From Achatina immaculata (lineage: Eukaryota; Mollusca; Gastropoda; Stylommatophora; Achatinidae), in the NCBI GenBank assembly GCA_009760885.1, contig CM019691.1:28705314-28769313 (forward strand): a stretch of DNA of 64,000 nt. The letters are read 5' to 3'. Below are positions 1-12,265 of this stretch, piece by piece. The notes under the pieces were generated by a model, which saw nothing but the letters and a program-made list of their open reading frames with translations, was not told where the DNA came from and did not search any database. How positions within the stretch are numbered: the stretch's first letter is position 1; each line of letters begins with the position of its first letter. A program made the translations under genes and the position numbers.

Positions 1-145
1 TCCGTTTCTTATATTCAGTAATGAATCTTTCCATTTTTAAAAATATGCTATAAAAGTAGATGCAAATCTGGAATGTGAGGAAACAGCCAACATCACTTAC
101 CCGTGTTATAGATCTCACATTCAGTGAAACCAATATTCGATAAAC

Positions 146-470
146 TCTTAATCTTACATCTTACATCCTTCCCGTGCTATCTGTCGTCACATAGGCTTGT
201 AGCATTGAGTATCTATTCTCCGAGAGCTTTTGAATTTAATCAAGGGATTTTTATATGCCAATCATCTTAGCCTTTCTTGTCAGTGTTCTCTTTAGGGTTA
301 TCTCGGATCAGCCCTTTTTTATCCTTTCTTTTTGCAGATGTTTCCAATTTGATGACTTTCTTTGTGTTTCTCTGACGGTTTCTTCTCATTATGTTACCCA
401 CATATGCCCATTTTCTTTTCTTGATCACTGCTCAGGTTGTTTGTTACGTGCTTATTCCTAGCTACTTTAA
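146..470 (-). mobile_element. LINE family A, 3' end fragment
   Basis: The region is antisense and diverged. It repeats the order of sequence seen in the next element: the ATAAGATATAAG-type terminus, the 'CGGCACGGGAAGGATGT' stretch, then the C-terminal ORF2 region. It abuts the longer copy at ~478 head-to-tail, so two insertions of the same family lie in tandem. No intact frame remains. Confidence 0.7.
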
Positions 471-477
471 AGATTAA

Positions 478-3020
478 TCTTATATCTTATATCCTTCCCA
501 TGCCAAAGTAGTTCGCCAGTTTTTCCTGTCTTCGGAGAGCCTTTCAACCTCATTAAGGGACTCTATGCCTGTTAATTTAGCCTCTCTTAACAATGTCCTC
601 TTTAGAGTTTCACGCGGTCTGCCTCCTTTTCTTTGGCCTGTTGTGTTTCACTTGATAGCTTGTTTTGGGATCCTCTGACTGTTTCTTCTCATCAAGTGAC
701 CAACAAATGTCCATCTCCTTTTCCTGATCACCCATGAGACAGGTTGTTGTTCAGTCATCTGTCTTATCTCTGCATTGTTCTTGAATTCGTTCCACTCGAT
801 GGCGAGTATTTTCCTTAGGCATTTGTTTTCAAAAGAGTCTAATTTCTTGTCTGTTTCTTTAGTTGTTTTCCAGCATGCATAAATGAGGGTGTATATTACA
901 TTTGAATTGAATAGTCTTAACTTGGTTTTTATGCCTATAACTTTGTGAGTGCCATATGTTCTCAAGATTCTTGAAGATCGATGCTGCTTTTGCTATTCTA
1001 ATTCTAACATCCTTTCTGGTGTCACCATCCTGGTCTATATAGTTGCCAAGGTATGCAAAATGATTGACTTCTTCAACATCTGTCCCTTCTATGTGTATTT
1101 TCCCATTTTGATTAAAGGGAAGTTTAATTATTTTTGTTTTGTCCTTGTTAATTTCAAGTCCTATTTTGCTAGCCAATGAAGACTGTTCTTTTCTTGCATG
1201 GAATTCGCATTGCTACTGATAAGAGTTATGTCATCAGCAAAATCAAGGTCTTCTAGTTGGATCCCATATACCCAGTCAATACCTGTGTTACCTGTGCAGC
1301 ATTTTTTTCATTATGAAGTCTATTGTAATTCCAAAAAACAAAGGAGACAGTATACATCCTTGTTTCAATCTGGAACCATTTACTCATCCCTTCTTCTATT
1401 TTGATTGCACAAACATATCCATTGTAGAAGTCCTTTATGATGCTGACAGTTTTAGATGGTATTCCATATAGATTTAAAATTCTCCACAATGAATCTCTGT
1501 GTATGCTATCAAATGCCTTTTTAAAGTTTATGAAGTTCAGTATTAATGGTTTCTGCTTTTCAATATGTTCTTCAAGTATTATTCTTAGAGTAAAGATCTG
1601 GTCGAGACAGCTTCTCCCTTTTCGAAATCCTGCTTGTTCTTCTCTCATTGCGGTATCCACTATATCTTTAAGTCTATTGAAAATGACGTTACAAAATACT
1701 TTTGACACAACTGATATTAAAGTTACTCCTCTCCAATTGTTACAGTCACTAAGGTTGCCTTTTTTCCATTTAGAAGAGACCTTTTCTTCTTTCCAAATCT
1801 TATTAAACATTCTCTGTAATTGTCTCATGTTGTCACTATTGATAGCTTTTAACAGTACGGATGTTATTTCATCTTCACCTGCAGCTTTGTTGTTAGCTAT
1901 TAAATTCACTGCTGTTTCAATTTCATGCAATGTTATTTCATCTAGATTGACATCTAGTTGTGGGGCTGGTAAGTCGGTTTCAAGGTTTAACAATTCTTTT
2001 AGGTGTGGTCGATTAAGTATTTCTTTGAAGTGTTCAGCCCATCTTTGCTTTTGGTCTTTACTTGATGTTAATAGGGTTCCGGTTTTGCTAAGGATTGGTC
2101 TTTCTTTAGATGTAATAGTACCTGTTGACCTCTTTTGTATGTTATATAAAGTTTTGCTGTCTTCTGTTTTTGCTCCTTTCTTTGTCTCTTTCGCCATTTT
2201 GTCTATGTATTCTCTTTTATCCCTTCTAGCTGAACATTTTACTTTCTTGTCTATTTCTTTATATGTTTTACATTCAACATATCTAATTTGGCTGCTCGTC
2301 TTTCATGTATGTACTTCCATGTGTTTTTTTTTATCCATGCTTTTCTATTTGGTTTTTTTTCAGTCCAGAGCTTGCTTTTGCTGCTGTGATTATGGCTGTG
2401 CTGTAAGAATTCCATAATTCATCTATACCTATCTCCTCTACTTCACTGAGTGTTGTGGAATGATTGGCATGTTCTTGATTGAAATTACTGTTAGTATTCT
2501 CCTCTTGTAGGCTGTGGCCGTTTATCTTTCTGTGTATTGATTTCTTGTGTTGGCTTTCAGTTTCAGTTTTATTTTCCCTATACACAAGTTGTGATCACTG
2601 TTGACATCTGCACCCCTATATGGCCTCACATCTATCAAAGATGTTTTGTATTGCTTTCTAATACAAAAATGATCTACCTGGTTTCTAGTTTTGTTACCTG
2701 GAGATATCCACGTTGTTTATGTATCTCTTTGTATGTCTCTTTGTATGGAAATATTGTTCCTCCAATGACCATGCCTTCTGTTAGACATATTTCAGTTAAT
2801 CTTTCTCCATTCTGATTTACCATATCAGTTCCTTCTTTCCCCATTACTTTTTCTACGTCGGTGTTATCTTTCCCTACCTTAGCGTTAAAGTCCCTCATAA
2901 CAATTAGGATATCGCGTTTAGGGACTTTGTTGATGATTTGTTGTAATTGGTGATACAAATCGTCTTTCACCTCATCATCTGCATCGTTCGTGGGTGAACA
3001 ATACTGTATTATTGTCATTA
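478..3020 (-). mobile_element. LINE family A, long broken copy (endonuclease and reverse transcriptase)
   Basis: Read on the minus strand, 3018-2674 carries part of an APE-type endonuclease ('DFNAKVGKDN'). 2585-1253 carries reverse transcriptase ('NNKAAGEDEI', 'NWRGVTLISVVSKVF', 'REEQAGFRKGRSCLDQIFTL', 'FINFKKAFDSIHRDSLW'). The FADD catalytic box is encoded near 1223-1245. 1176-648 carries the C-terminal region ('HFAYLGNYIDQDG', 'RKRRWTFVGHLMRR'). The frame is broken several times, so the element is dead. The 3' end is an ATAAGATATAAG-like simple tail. Clade (I/Nimb-like or RTE-like) cannot be fixed without alignment. Confidence 0.9.
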
Positions 3021-3034
3021 TTTTTAAAGATTAA

Positions 3035-3133
3035 TAGTAAAAAGTAAGTAAAGGTAACACTGTCATGCCTTAGAGGCACATATGGATATGGTGTTAGTGC
3101 CCATATTTTTCCTTGACCTGTCAGCACACCACT
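3035..3133 (-). mobile_element. tRNA-derived SINE, 3' end fragment
   Basis: Reverse complement of the SINE 3' segment seen complete at 38100-38338: TGACAGGTCAAGGAAAATAT, GGCACTAACACCATATCC, GCCTCTAAGGCATGACAG, then a TTACTTACTTTTTACT tail. It lacks the tRNA-like head. It lies directly upstream (5') of the long LINE copy. Confidence 0.8.
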
Positions 3134-3278
3134 GTAAAAATAAAGTATATAATACGAACTCTAATTTGAATTCGTTTCCTATTTCGTCTGGCAGTTGGTC
3201 TAGGGAAAGTGTTTAGCCCGAGCTGAATTAGTTCTTCTAGCAAAGCTTGCCGAGATTCACGATTGCAGGAATCTATAG

Positions 3279-3563
3279 GACGTGAGAGGATGAGTTGATG
3301 TATAAGACGTGAGAGGATGAGTTAATAAGACGTGAGAGGATGAGTTGATGTATAAGACGTGAGAGGATGAGTTGATGTATAGGACGTGAGAGGATGAGTT
3401 GATGTATAAGACGTGAGAGGATGAGTTGATGTATAGGACGTGAGAGGATGAGTTGATGTATAAGACGTGAGAGAATGAGTTGATGTATAAGACGTGAGAG
3501 GATGAGTTGATGTATAAGACGTGAGAGGATGAGTTGATGTATAGGACGTGAGAGGATGAGTTG
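3279..3563 (+). repeat. 27-bp minisatellite, ~10 copies
   Basis: The unit is GACGTGAGAGGATGAGTTGA followed by TGTATAA. Copies are nearly identical, with A/G variation in 'tataRgacg' and one shortened copy near 3315. No coding potential. Confidence 0.95.
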
Positions 3564-3649
3564 GCTAAAAAAGCTTCGCAGTGAACTGCTTAATGTTCAT
3601 AATTAATACAGAGATTATGCTTTTAACTCATCATAACCACCCACTGGTT

Positions 3650-4095
3650 TTCAAACAACAACAACAACAGTAACAACAGCAACAATAGCAACAACAACAG
3701 TAACAACAAAAAAACAACAACAGTAACAACAGCAGCAACAACAAAAACAGCAACAGCAATAACAACAATACTACTACTACTACTACTACTACTACTAATA
3801 ATAATAATAATAATAATGTCATCAATGTTAATATATCATTGTATAGTATAGTATAATATGATATAGTATGGTACAGTATAGTATAGTATTCTATAGTTAG
3901 CATAGTACTGTATAGTACGGTATAGTGTGGTATAGTATAGCATAGTATAGTATAGCATAGCATAGTATAGTATAGTATAGTATAGTATGGTATGGTATGA
4001 TATGGCATGGTATGGCATGGTATGGTATGGTATGGTATGGTATGGTATGGTATGGTATGGTATGGTACGGTATGGTATGGTATGTTATAGGTCCT
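3650..4095 (+). repeat. Simple-repeat block: (CAA)n, (CTA)n, (TAA)n, then a pentanucleotide TATRG tract
   Basis: CAA/CAG-rich sequence (3655-3765), (TAC)n (3770-3795) and (AAT)n (3796-3818) are followed by 3836-4095, a pentanucleotide array that shifts from TATAG-type to TATGG-type units. The Tyr/His-rich or Leu/Val-rich open frames over this block are repeat artefacts. Confidence 0.95.
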
Positions 4096-4168
4096 TTTAT
4101 TCTGGACCACTGCACTAGCATGGCAGATTTGCTGTAGTAAAGAGACGTCTATACCGAATACTTCTGAC

Positions 4169-4250
4169 AGATCAAGGAAAATATGGGCACTAACACTTTA
4201 TCCCTATGTGCCTCTAAGGCATGACAGGATTACCTTTACCTTTTTTTTTT
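4169..4250 (+). mobile_element. tRNA-derived SINE, 3' end fragment
   Basis: The + strand holds the same 3' segment as 38255-38330 (AAGGAAAATATGGGCACTAA ... GGCATGACAGGATTACCTTT), ending in a T-rich tract. It is 5'-truncated. Confidence 0.8.
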
Positions 4251-5186
4251 AACCTTTTATACACGCCATGTATAACGGCAGAACAATGTGCCAACTACTC
4301 AGAGAAATCTCACCAGTGTCAGCCATGCTGTGGCACAGCCTAATGTCTGCTACAAAATTAAAGTAAGAATAAGAGTTATTCTTCTTTGGATAAAAGATAT
4401 TAGATAAACTATGTTTACAATAAGAAAATTAGAAGCAACACACAGCAATCGGTGTCAGGAATATCTGTCGGTCGAACGCGAAGTCACGTCTTACATTCTT
4501 TTGTTCGTGTGGTCGGGCCTGGTTTATATTTATGTTCCTTTGGTTTATTTCCGTCGTATAAGTGCATGTGAAACTGAAACCTCGCAGATGGAAGGGAAAA
4601 TGTCCCCTAGAATCTGTTTCATCCCAGGTTTTCTGCACGTTTTGCATTTTCGTATAACCGTCTCAGGAATATGATGTATAAGCTAGGGGAAAAAAAAAGT
4701 AGGAACGGCTCTATTACTTAAAGACTACGAAGCTGATGGTATGGATGTCACTCTGACAGCGCTTCTGAGAGAGGAAGATTTTTCATTACTCCCCCCTCCC
4801 CTCCTCCCTGTCTTATTGATTAGTCACTCTATTTTCATCCACTGCTGGTACCTCTTAAAAAAAAGAGGGAAAGTTACTCCCCCTTCCCACCTTAAAAAAA
4901 TAGGAAAGAGGAAGCCTTCCAGTACTCGGAACACTGCCTAAATTGGGCCCCCTCCTTTCCCCCACTCCTACCCTCTCATTGGACCTGAGCGCTGGCACCA
5001 GAAAAATGATCAACAGTTTAGTTTATAAAATGTTGTTATTCACACCCCCCCCCCTTTTTTCCTCTCTGTCTTTTTATTACTCACTCACTCACTCACTCAC
5101 TCACTCACTCACTCACATTTTCTCGTGATGTGATCTAAATAGTATGTAACATTCTAATAGATTCTTTCTTTTCGATCCATAAACCT
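4251..5186. other. No recognised feature; T/C-rich tracts
   Basis: I see no gene or dispersed repeat that I recognise. It has C-rich and A-rich runs and a (CACT)n microsatellite at about 5080-5116. Confidence 0.5.
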
Positions 5187-5580
5187 GCACTGTTTATATT
5201 GTCGTAAGCCTGCACTGTTTATTTTGTCGTAAGCCTGCACTGTTTATATTGTCGTAAGCCTGCACTGTTTATATTGTCGTAAGCCTGCACTGTTTATATT
5301 GTCGTAAGCCTGCACTGTTTATATTGTTGTAAGCCTGCACTGTTTATACTGTCGTAAGCCTGCACTGTTTATATTGTTGTAAGCCTGTACTGTTTGTATT
5401 GTTGTAAGCCTGTACTGTTTATATTGTTGTAAGCCTGTACTGTTTATACTGTTGTAAGCCTGTACTGTTTATATTGTCGTAAGCCTGCACTGTTTATATT
5501 TTTGTAAGCCTGCACTGTTTATATTGTTGTAAGCCTGCACTGTTTATATTGTCGTAAGCCTGCACTGTTTATATTGTTAT
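5187..5580 (+). repeat. 25-bp minisatellite, ~16 copies
   Basis: The unit is CCTGCACTGTTTATATTGTC then GTAAG. Variants change GTC to GTT and GCACTG to GTACTG. A block of GTACTG variants sits in the middle (about 5385-5465), so the array has internal structure. Confidence 0.95.
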
Positions 5581-6490
5581 TAGTCTGTGATCTTTCATTT
5601 TATGCAGGGTAATTCTGAAGCACTAATATTTGATAATGAGGAAAATAATTCCACTCTCTGTGCAGCTATTGGCTTCACACTGGCTGAATATAATAATGAG
5701 ATCATGAATGTACGAACATTATTAGTTTAAACGTGTTGTTGTTCACTACGTGTGCGGTAGGCGTGTGCCATATTTATACCGAACGTGTCAAAGGTGAAAG
5801 ATCAAATGCCGAGTTCAGAAGGTCGCTGTAATGAACTATTCTGTTTGTGAAAATAAAATTCGTTCTATCTCTTTTTTTTTCTCTTATGCATCTGTTTCAC
5901 CTTTTCTCACCTCCCCAACCCCCCCCCCCTTTTTTTTCCCAATCTTCTTTTAAAAGCAAGCGTGCTCCCAGGAATCAACTCAGCCCGTACCCTTACATCC
6001 GTATCTTCATACCCTTCTAAAAATAAATCCGCGCTGTTTTCCTGTGTTGATGTATTGACTTCAGCACGTGCCAGGACAGTAGAGCAAGATACTTACCACA
6101 AGGACTTATATCTGCGACCTTTTTCGTGTTGTCGGCGGGAAAGCTAAAAATAGTGATGCGATATAAACAAATGATGAGCTTTCTTAATTGGAAAAGAAAT
6201 CTAACCAGTTTCGTGGCTTTTAATAAAGCAAGAAGGTGGGGAAAAAAAAAACCAACTTTGAAAGTCAGTGACATGTTATACTGTGTGAACGTTTGCTAGT
6301 CTATTATTAGTAACAAGAAATGGGGGGAAAAACGAGTTCTTTGTTCAAATTAATTTTTGTTTATGTTGAAAGGAAAATTGAACTTCCAACACTGAATCCA
6401 TTAACCTGGGAGTAGTGTTCAGAAAGTCTGGTCAAAAGAGCACTGCTGAATAGAGGAATGAGTCCTGGTGTGTTTTTTCTTTGCTGATGC
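5581..6490. other. No recognised feature
   Basis: Single-copy-looking AT-rich sequence with homopolymer runs (C/T at 5920-5940). Short open frames have no domain or repeat match that I can see. Confidence 0.4.
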
Positions 6491-6499
6491 TCTCTCTCT

Positions 6500-6870
6500 C
6501 TCTCTCTCTGAACCTTAAGTGCCCATGGCACATGGGGCTTCCGCAAGGGTTTTCCACAAATGCCTGTCCTTTGCCTTTTTTTTCTGCTCTTGCCCAGGTG
6601 AGCCCTCTATTGCTCAACATCCTTTCTGTTGTTCTTCTCTATGCCTCTTTTGGTCTGTCCTTACTTCTGTTCCCCTGTGGTGTCCATCTTAGTGCTATTT
6701 TTGGTAGTGAGTTGTCAGTCATCCGGAGCACATGTCCCAACCATCGCCAGCGTCTTTCCTCAATAATTGCTGTCAGTGGCTTCATCTGCATCTCTGCCAA
6801 CAAGATGTTATTTCTTATGGTGTTTGGCCAAAATAATTTTATAATTCTTCGTAAACATTTTGTCTGGAAA
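6500..6870 (-). mobile_element. LINE ORF2 C-terminal remnant
   Basis: The minus strand encodes 'AIIEERRWRWLGHVLRM', then 'PKIALRWTPQGNRSKDRPKE' and 'RGLTWARAEKK'. This is the typical zinc-knuckle-free C-terminal tail of many non-LTR elements (R.W.GH..R, then GKR.RGRP). A stop and frame changes show decay. A (CT)n tract borders it at 6490-6508. Confidence 0.75.
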
Positions 6871-6879
6871 GAATTTGCT

Positions 6880-7570
6880 GATGTTCATATATATATATAT
6901 ATATACTGTAGTGTCATCTGCAGCACTGTGTTATATGTCATTGGTAATTGTGTCTTTCGTATGTATATATGGTGTGTTAATGTGTGTTAGCATCTCCTAA
7001 AGCAGGAGCCATCTGTGTTACTGTTATAGGTATTATTGCCTAGGGTATTATTTTTTATGTGTTACTGTCATCTGTGAAATAATATGCATTATTGTGATGT
7101 GTGATACTGTGATATATTTTATGGCACATGTATTATTGTTATGTGTTATTGTCATATGTGTTACTGTGATATGTTTTATCGCATGTATGTTATTGTTATG
7201 TGTTATTGCTACATGTGTTATTTTTGTATGTGTTGCTGTCGTATGTCTTATTACCATGTACATCATTGTCATGTGTGTTAATTATATGTGTTAACTGTCA
7301 TGTGTGCTATTGTGATATGTGTTTCTATTATATGTATTAGTGTCATTTGTTACTGTCATATATTTTATTGTCATATGTGTTACTGTCACATGTGTTGCTG
7401 TCATATGTCTTATTATCACACGCGTCATTGTCGATTCTAACGCTATTATCCGTTTCATTGGCATTTATATTTTAATCATCTCTGTCATCTGTCATCTCAT
7501 GATCATTGTCACACAGGCCAGTGTCACATGTGTCACTACTATTTTATTATTGTTGATTGTGTCGTTGTTA
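6880..7570 (+). repeat. Degenerate tandem repeat rich in TGTGTTAYTGTCATATG
   Basis: Variants of 'tgtgttactgtcatatg' recur for ~600 bp with loose spacing of about 18-25 bp, after a (TA)n tract at 6886-6906. It looks like an old minisatellite. Its open frames in both directions are low complexity. Confidence 0.75.
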
Positions 7571-8130
7571 CATGTAGGACTTTCATCCGTGTTACAGCCG
7601 TGTGTCTCAGAGTCATATGCGACTATGTTTGACGCGAATATGATACTTGTTTTATTTTCTTAATGCACTGGCTTCTGCATGCCTGCGTTATGCTTTGGCA
7701 TGTCTCTGTTTTTTTTTTTCGTTTTTGTTTTGGGCAGATCGTTGTTAAAGTGGCTTCCAGAATATGAAGGATGCAAGGTATTTTTTAAAAAATAAAACAG
7801 GCTTGCTGACTCTAGCTCTGTCCAACCCACTGCCTTCTAACGAGAAATCAGGATGATTATGTAGATTAATTTAAATGCTGGAGAGTCTACTAAAGATTGT
7901 AGTCACTGGCCGTTTCTATTTTGCGCCTGAAAGAGTTTGTAAAAATAGATTTAAATTTTCGTCCTACGCAGCCAAGCTACCGCTGTCTCCCAAATCAATT
8001 AGTTTACGTTAAAAGTTAACATTTGAAGTCATTGTTAACTTTGGATTTTGATACTGTAAATAAGGGGACACAGGAAATCAAATTTCTGTGTGATAGCAAC
8101 CATATTTCATCTCTGCTCTTTTCGCCTATT
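7571..8130. other. No recognised feature
   Basis: Nothing convincing on either strand. Confidence 0.4.
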
Positions 8131-8425
8131 CGTCTTCTCTCTCTCTCTCCCTCTCTCTGCCTTTCTCTCTATCTGTCTCTGTGCCAATTTGTTTCCCACT
8201 CTCTATCTATTTGTCTTACTCTTTCTTTATCTGTCTGTCTCTCTTTTTTATCTTTGTATGTTTGTCTGTTTGTCTGTTGCCAGTTTCTGTCTGTTTGTCT
8301 ATCTGTCTGTCTCTGCCTCTCTCTTATTTCTCTCTGTGTGCACGTCTCTTTTTTTCTTTCTCTCTCTTTCTATCAGTCTGTTTTCCTTTCTCTACGTGTC
8401 TCTGTTTCTCTCTCTCTAACAAACG
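8131..8425 (+). repeat. Degenerate (CT)n / (CTGT)n simple repeat
   Basis: Polypyrimidine tract of TCTC, TCTG and TTTG units. The Ser/Leu/Cys-rich frames reading through it are artefacts. Confidence 0.9.
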
Positions 8426-8449
8426 CTGAATGACTATGACCGAGTGAAA

Positions 8450-8545
8450 GCTGTATGATGAAGGGCATAATGTCAGACGAGCCTGCGTGCCCAATTCTTA
8501 ACACTTTGAAAATAAAGTATGTTCGTTCGTTCTCTTTCTCTCTGT
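8450..8545 (+). mobile_element. 3' end of a CR1/jockey-like LINE with (TTCG/TTCT)n tail
   Basis: GAAGGGCATAATGTCAGACG, then GCCTGCGTGCCCAATTCTTA, then AATAAAG and a GTTCGTTCG tail matches (reverse complement) the 3' end of the LINE at 59803-60870. Only ~90 bp remain. Confidence 0.7.
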
Positions 8546-8789
8546 CTGTCCCTCTTTCTCTTTCTGCCTTCTCTCCACTAACCAGAGTTGTCACGACGGC
8601 TGGGGGTGTGGGTGGAGGGGGGCAGATCCCACCTGGTGACATTATCAGACAAGATGACACCAAAATGACTGCCTATAAAACAATACAAAGTGTTCTGATT
8701 AGTCTAGTATGAGTGGTGGTTCAGTGGGGGTACAGAGGAAGGGACCGGGGGGGGGGGGGGTATGGTTTGACACCGCACTGGGTGACTCC

Positions 8790-8950
8790 TAATCATCATC
8801 ATCATCATCATAAAGGATAAAGGGTCTCCGGTCAACCATGTTCTTGGAATTATTCTCTGCTTCCTTCCATGTGTATCCCTTGTCTCTGAGCAGTGTCATA
8901 ATTTCTCTTCTCCAAGTAAGTCTAAGTCTTCCTCGTTTTTTTTAAAATTT
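8790..8950 (-). mobile_element. LINE 3' end fragment with (ATG)n tail
   Basis: On the minus strand it encodes a degenerate 'RGRPRLTWRREIMTLL..KGYTW'-like tail and ends in (ATG)n, seen as (CAT)n at 8793-8811 on +. A further (CAT)n/(GTT)n/(CTT)n block follows at 9025-9082. Confidence 0.6.
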
Positions 8951-9700
8951 CCATGAGGATTCCATGTCAGACTCCCATTCTAGTAACACAATTGCCATGA
9001 CCTTCACATAATCAGCTCTGTAACATCATCATCATCATCATCATCTTTCTTGTTGTTGTTGTTGTTGTTCTTCTTCTTCTTCTTTCAACTTCATTTTCTC
9101 ATACGTTTAATCAAGAAGAATAATCGCCTCTATTAATCTTATAATCAGCTGGTGGTCTTCATGCGCTTCTATTTCCATCAGGCCTTTCTCTCTCTCTGAG
9201 GTCAGCTACTCTGTACAGAGCGGTATTCATCTGAACAGAAAAGATAAATATTCTCATCAGATAACTTATTCTTTGAACTCATGCCACCTTTCCCTGCAAA
9301 TTTCAGTATTAATCACGACAATTTTTAATATTATTTGTAACGGGAATGTCTGTGGTGTATTAGAATGTTTTGAGTCGTGTCTCGAAACATTCGAAAATAT
9401 TTTCACGTTTCTAAAAATAATCAGTCAAATGACACTAGCGTGCGTGCGTGCGTGCGTGTGTGTGTGTGTGTGTGTGCGTGCATTTGGGGGGGGGGGGTGG
9501 AAGTCGATGTGAAATAAGACCGTGTTTAGTGTTAGACACATTCTAAGTGTTGTCTTCCATAAAGAAGGCTGGAATCATGTGCAATGTGGTTCTTATGAAG
9601 AATGCTGACGTACTATGGACAGAGAGAAAATCGAACAAAGAAATTCTAAAAGAGGCATATATATATATATATATTGCCGTTTTCTGATCTTTGACATATA
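8951..9700. other. Simple repeats and unrecognised sequence
   Basis: It contains (CAT)n, (TTG)n and (TTC)n at 9025-9082, (GTGC)n/(GT)n at 9440-9480, and (TA)n at 9657-9675. No gene seen. Confidence 0.5.
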
Positions 9701-9887
9701 TATCTTATCTTATCTTATATCTTATATCCTTCCCGTGCCGTTAAACATCACATAGGGCTCGCAAAGTAGTTCGCCAATTGTTCCTGTCTTCGGCGAAGTC
9801 TTTCAACCTCATCAAAGGATTTTATGCCTGTTAATTTGGCCTCTCTTAACAATGTCCTCTTCAGAGTTTCACGCGGTCTGCCTCTTT

Positions 9888-9892
<5 letters not shown>
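9701..9892 (-). mobile_element. LINE family A, ~190-bp 3' end fragment
   Basis: The order TTATCTTATATCTTATATCC, 'cttcccgtgccgttaaacat', 'agtagttcgcca', 'tttcacgcggtctgcctc' is the same as at 480-630. It is 5'-truncated and runs directly into a (TA)n tract (9893-9940). Confidence 0.85.
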
Positions 9893-9946
<54 letters not shown>

Positions 9947-10075
9947 AAGGAATATATATATATACATTTAGATTGCTGTTTTCTGATCTTTGATATATAT
10001 ATATATATATATATAAAGCAAAGGAATATATATATACTTTGTTCTGTTTATATATATATATAAACCTAGCGGGAA
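9893..10075 (+). repeat. (TA)n microsatellites with a duplicated spacer
   Basis: Three (TA)n tracts are separated by near-identical 'aaagcaaaggaatatatata' and 'tgttttctgatctttgatat' spacers. The second spacer also appears at ~9680-9700, so this small block is duplicated around the LINE fragment. Confidence 0.85.
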
Positions 10076-11525
10076 CAGGAAAGCTCGAAGGTAGAAGAGA
10101 CAGAGGGTAGACAGAGGGGAACAAAAAAAAAATGTTCGATGTTTTGGCATCCTGGCACGGGAAGTGCTCAGTGACAGGCCTGTTGAGATGCATAAGGGTT
10201 CGAGGGTTATGGAAGGACATGATACTCTACGCCTGTCGGTAGGGACCTTGAGAGAGAGAGAGAGTGTGTTGTGTTCATAGTGTCCACAGTTCCATTCAGT
10301 GCTAAGTGAACCTTGTGTAAATAACGTCGACACTTCCCATCTCTCCCACCTTCCTCTGGTGTTTCTAAACTTCCAGTGTAAAAGCGGAAACTCTTCAAGG
10401 TTTGAAGGTCGTCGCTTTTACTTCCTCTACTTTAAGAGAGCGCGGAAAAATACCACGTGGGGGAAAATGCTACAAATAATCGATACCCCATACTTTTAGT
10501 GTTTGAAGGTGTGTTTGTGTGTGCGTTTGCATGTGTGTGTGTGTAGGGCAAGGAGGAGGCTGTTGAGCGCAGCGGCATGACCTTTTTCCAAACACTAAAA
10601 CTCTCGAAAGGTCAAAATGTCTGCTTTTCCTCACAATGAACCCTTAATAAGATTTGTTCGCCTAATCAGCGGAAAACAAAGGAAAAGTGCCAGTTGGAAG
10701 TCAAACCATTTGGGGGAAAACTGACGGTTCTCAAACATTCAGCTAACCCGCTCTTCGCGCCAATCATTTAAAAAGGCAATGCCGTTTTCAGTCGATTTCG
10801 TCTGCGCATTTATACGCAGTACAGTCATGTCGCGTTCATGACACATGAAAGTACTCGAGTACTTGACTCAGGGTATAAGGAAGTACTTGTCATTGTCGAA
10901 CATGATCAGTTCCTTTTGTGTTTGTCAAAGGCTCCATTCACTCTGAATAACTGCAGTTTCAAAATCTCTTCATTACGTTATTATAATGCCACTGTGCATT
11001 ATTACAATGCCACTGTGAATTATTACAATGAGGCCGTCAGTCAGGCACGATTTCTTTCGCCATCCCCGGAAATTCAGAGCAGAAACAATGGTCACATATA
11101 AAAGTAAGTTTTCTATTGGTTTGGATATAAACTGCCTCCATTTTTCCTCTGTCTGTTGTGTTATTTATTCCCCGCTGCGAGACAACCAACCAGTGGTTTC
11201 AAACATCCAGGTTATTTGTTATTTGCAAGACATTTTCCTACAAGGGTCATAATATGTGCAAGCCATCACATGTGAGGACGCCTAGATATTCGAAACAAGT
11301 TTATTAAGCATACCGGAACATGCTATCAAGGTATCATTTAAAATCTTAGAAGACTTTCTTAATCGGGTATTCTGCAAGCACGAGTTAATGCGAATAATGG
11401 ACAATTTGAGCTCAGCTAACTTTTACCTCAAATCTCCAGTGTTAATTGCGAGTCCACCGCTGTTTGTTGAGATTTAGTCACTGTTTTTTAGTCTTTTTTT
11501 TCAGTTTTTTTTTTCTGTGTGTTTG
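10076..11525. other. No recognised feature
   Basis: No gene or known repeat. A short 'ttattacaatgccactgtg' triplet repeat (17-18 bp, 3 copies) occurs at 10978-11030. Confidence 0.4.
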
Positions 11526-11870
11526 TCCTTTAGTTTGTTCTTTGCAGTTTTAGTGTGTACCGTAATGTTTGTGTCGTTGTTTGTTCTTTGCTGTTTTAGT
11601 GTGTACCGTAATGTTTGTGTCGTTGTTTGTTCTTTGCTGTTTTTAGTGTGTACCGTAATGTTTGTGTCGTTGTTTGTTCTTTGCTGTTTTAGTGTGTACC
11701 GTAATGTTTGTGTCGTTGTTTGTTCTTTGCTGTTTTAGTGTGTACCGTAATGTTTGTGTCGTTGTTTGTTCTTTGCTGTTTTAGCGTGTACCGTAATGTT
11801 TCTGTCTTTGTTTGTTCTTTGTTATTTTAGTGTGTACCATAATGTTTCTGTCGTTGTTTGTTCTTCGAAA
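11526..11870 (+). repeat. 46-bp minisatellite, ~7 copies
   Basis: The unit is TAGTGTGTACCGTAATGTTT, then GTGTCGTTGTTTGTTCTTTG CTGTTT. Spacing is 46 bp with one 47-bp unit. Since 46 is not divisible by three, the open frames over it cycle through all three readings. Confidence 0.93.
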
Positions 11871-12029
11871 TATACATCCTCTTGCTTTTTGTTTTGTTCA
11901 CTGGCACGTTTTCCCATGCTGCTTTCAGTATGTACGCACGAATGTTTATGCTCTGTTCAAACAACGTTTTCTTTTTATTACCAGTATGTTAACTTTGATG
12001 AATATTATTCTCTTCATTTATTCACATTC

Positions 12030-12265
12030 TGTTGTGATCTTCTACACTTCTATAAAATACACTCTTCTGTAGCATTTACATTCAAAGGGATTTATGTGTT
12101 TCTCAGCTGTTTTGTTAAGTGTCCAGGGTCTCATGTTGAGATGGAAAGATGCACGCCCAAAAATCTTATTTGTGTAAACAAGTCTATTCCTCTCCACAGC
12201 TTCTTTAGTTGTTTTATTTTTTGTAAAGAGCGACATGTGTACTCCTTTATATTTGTATAGTTGTT
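12030..12265 (-). mobile_element. LINE family C, internal fragment
   Basis: It aligns by eye with 15220-15430 (shared 'aaagggatttatgtgtttctc', 'gctgttttgtt', 'agtgtccagg', 'ttctttagttg'). On the minus strand the related copy reads 'IATYACETWTLK', a signature of LINE ORF2 C-terminal regions. Highly diverged. Confidence 0.65.

Noticed and set aside
3262..3565. CRISPR-like array (also other arrays)
   Set aside because: Units are contiguous with no unique spacers, and the DNA is eukaryotic; these are minisatellites.
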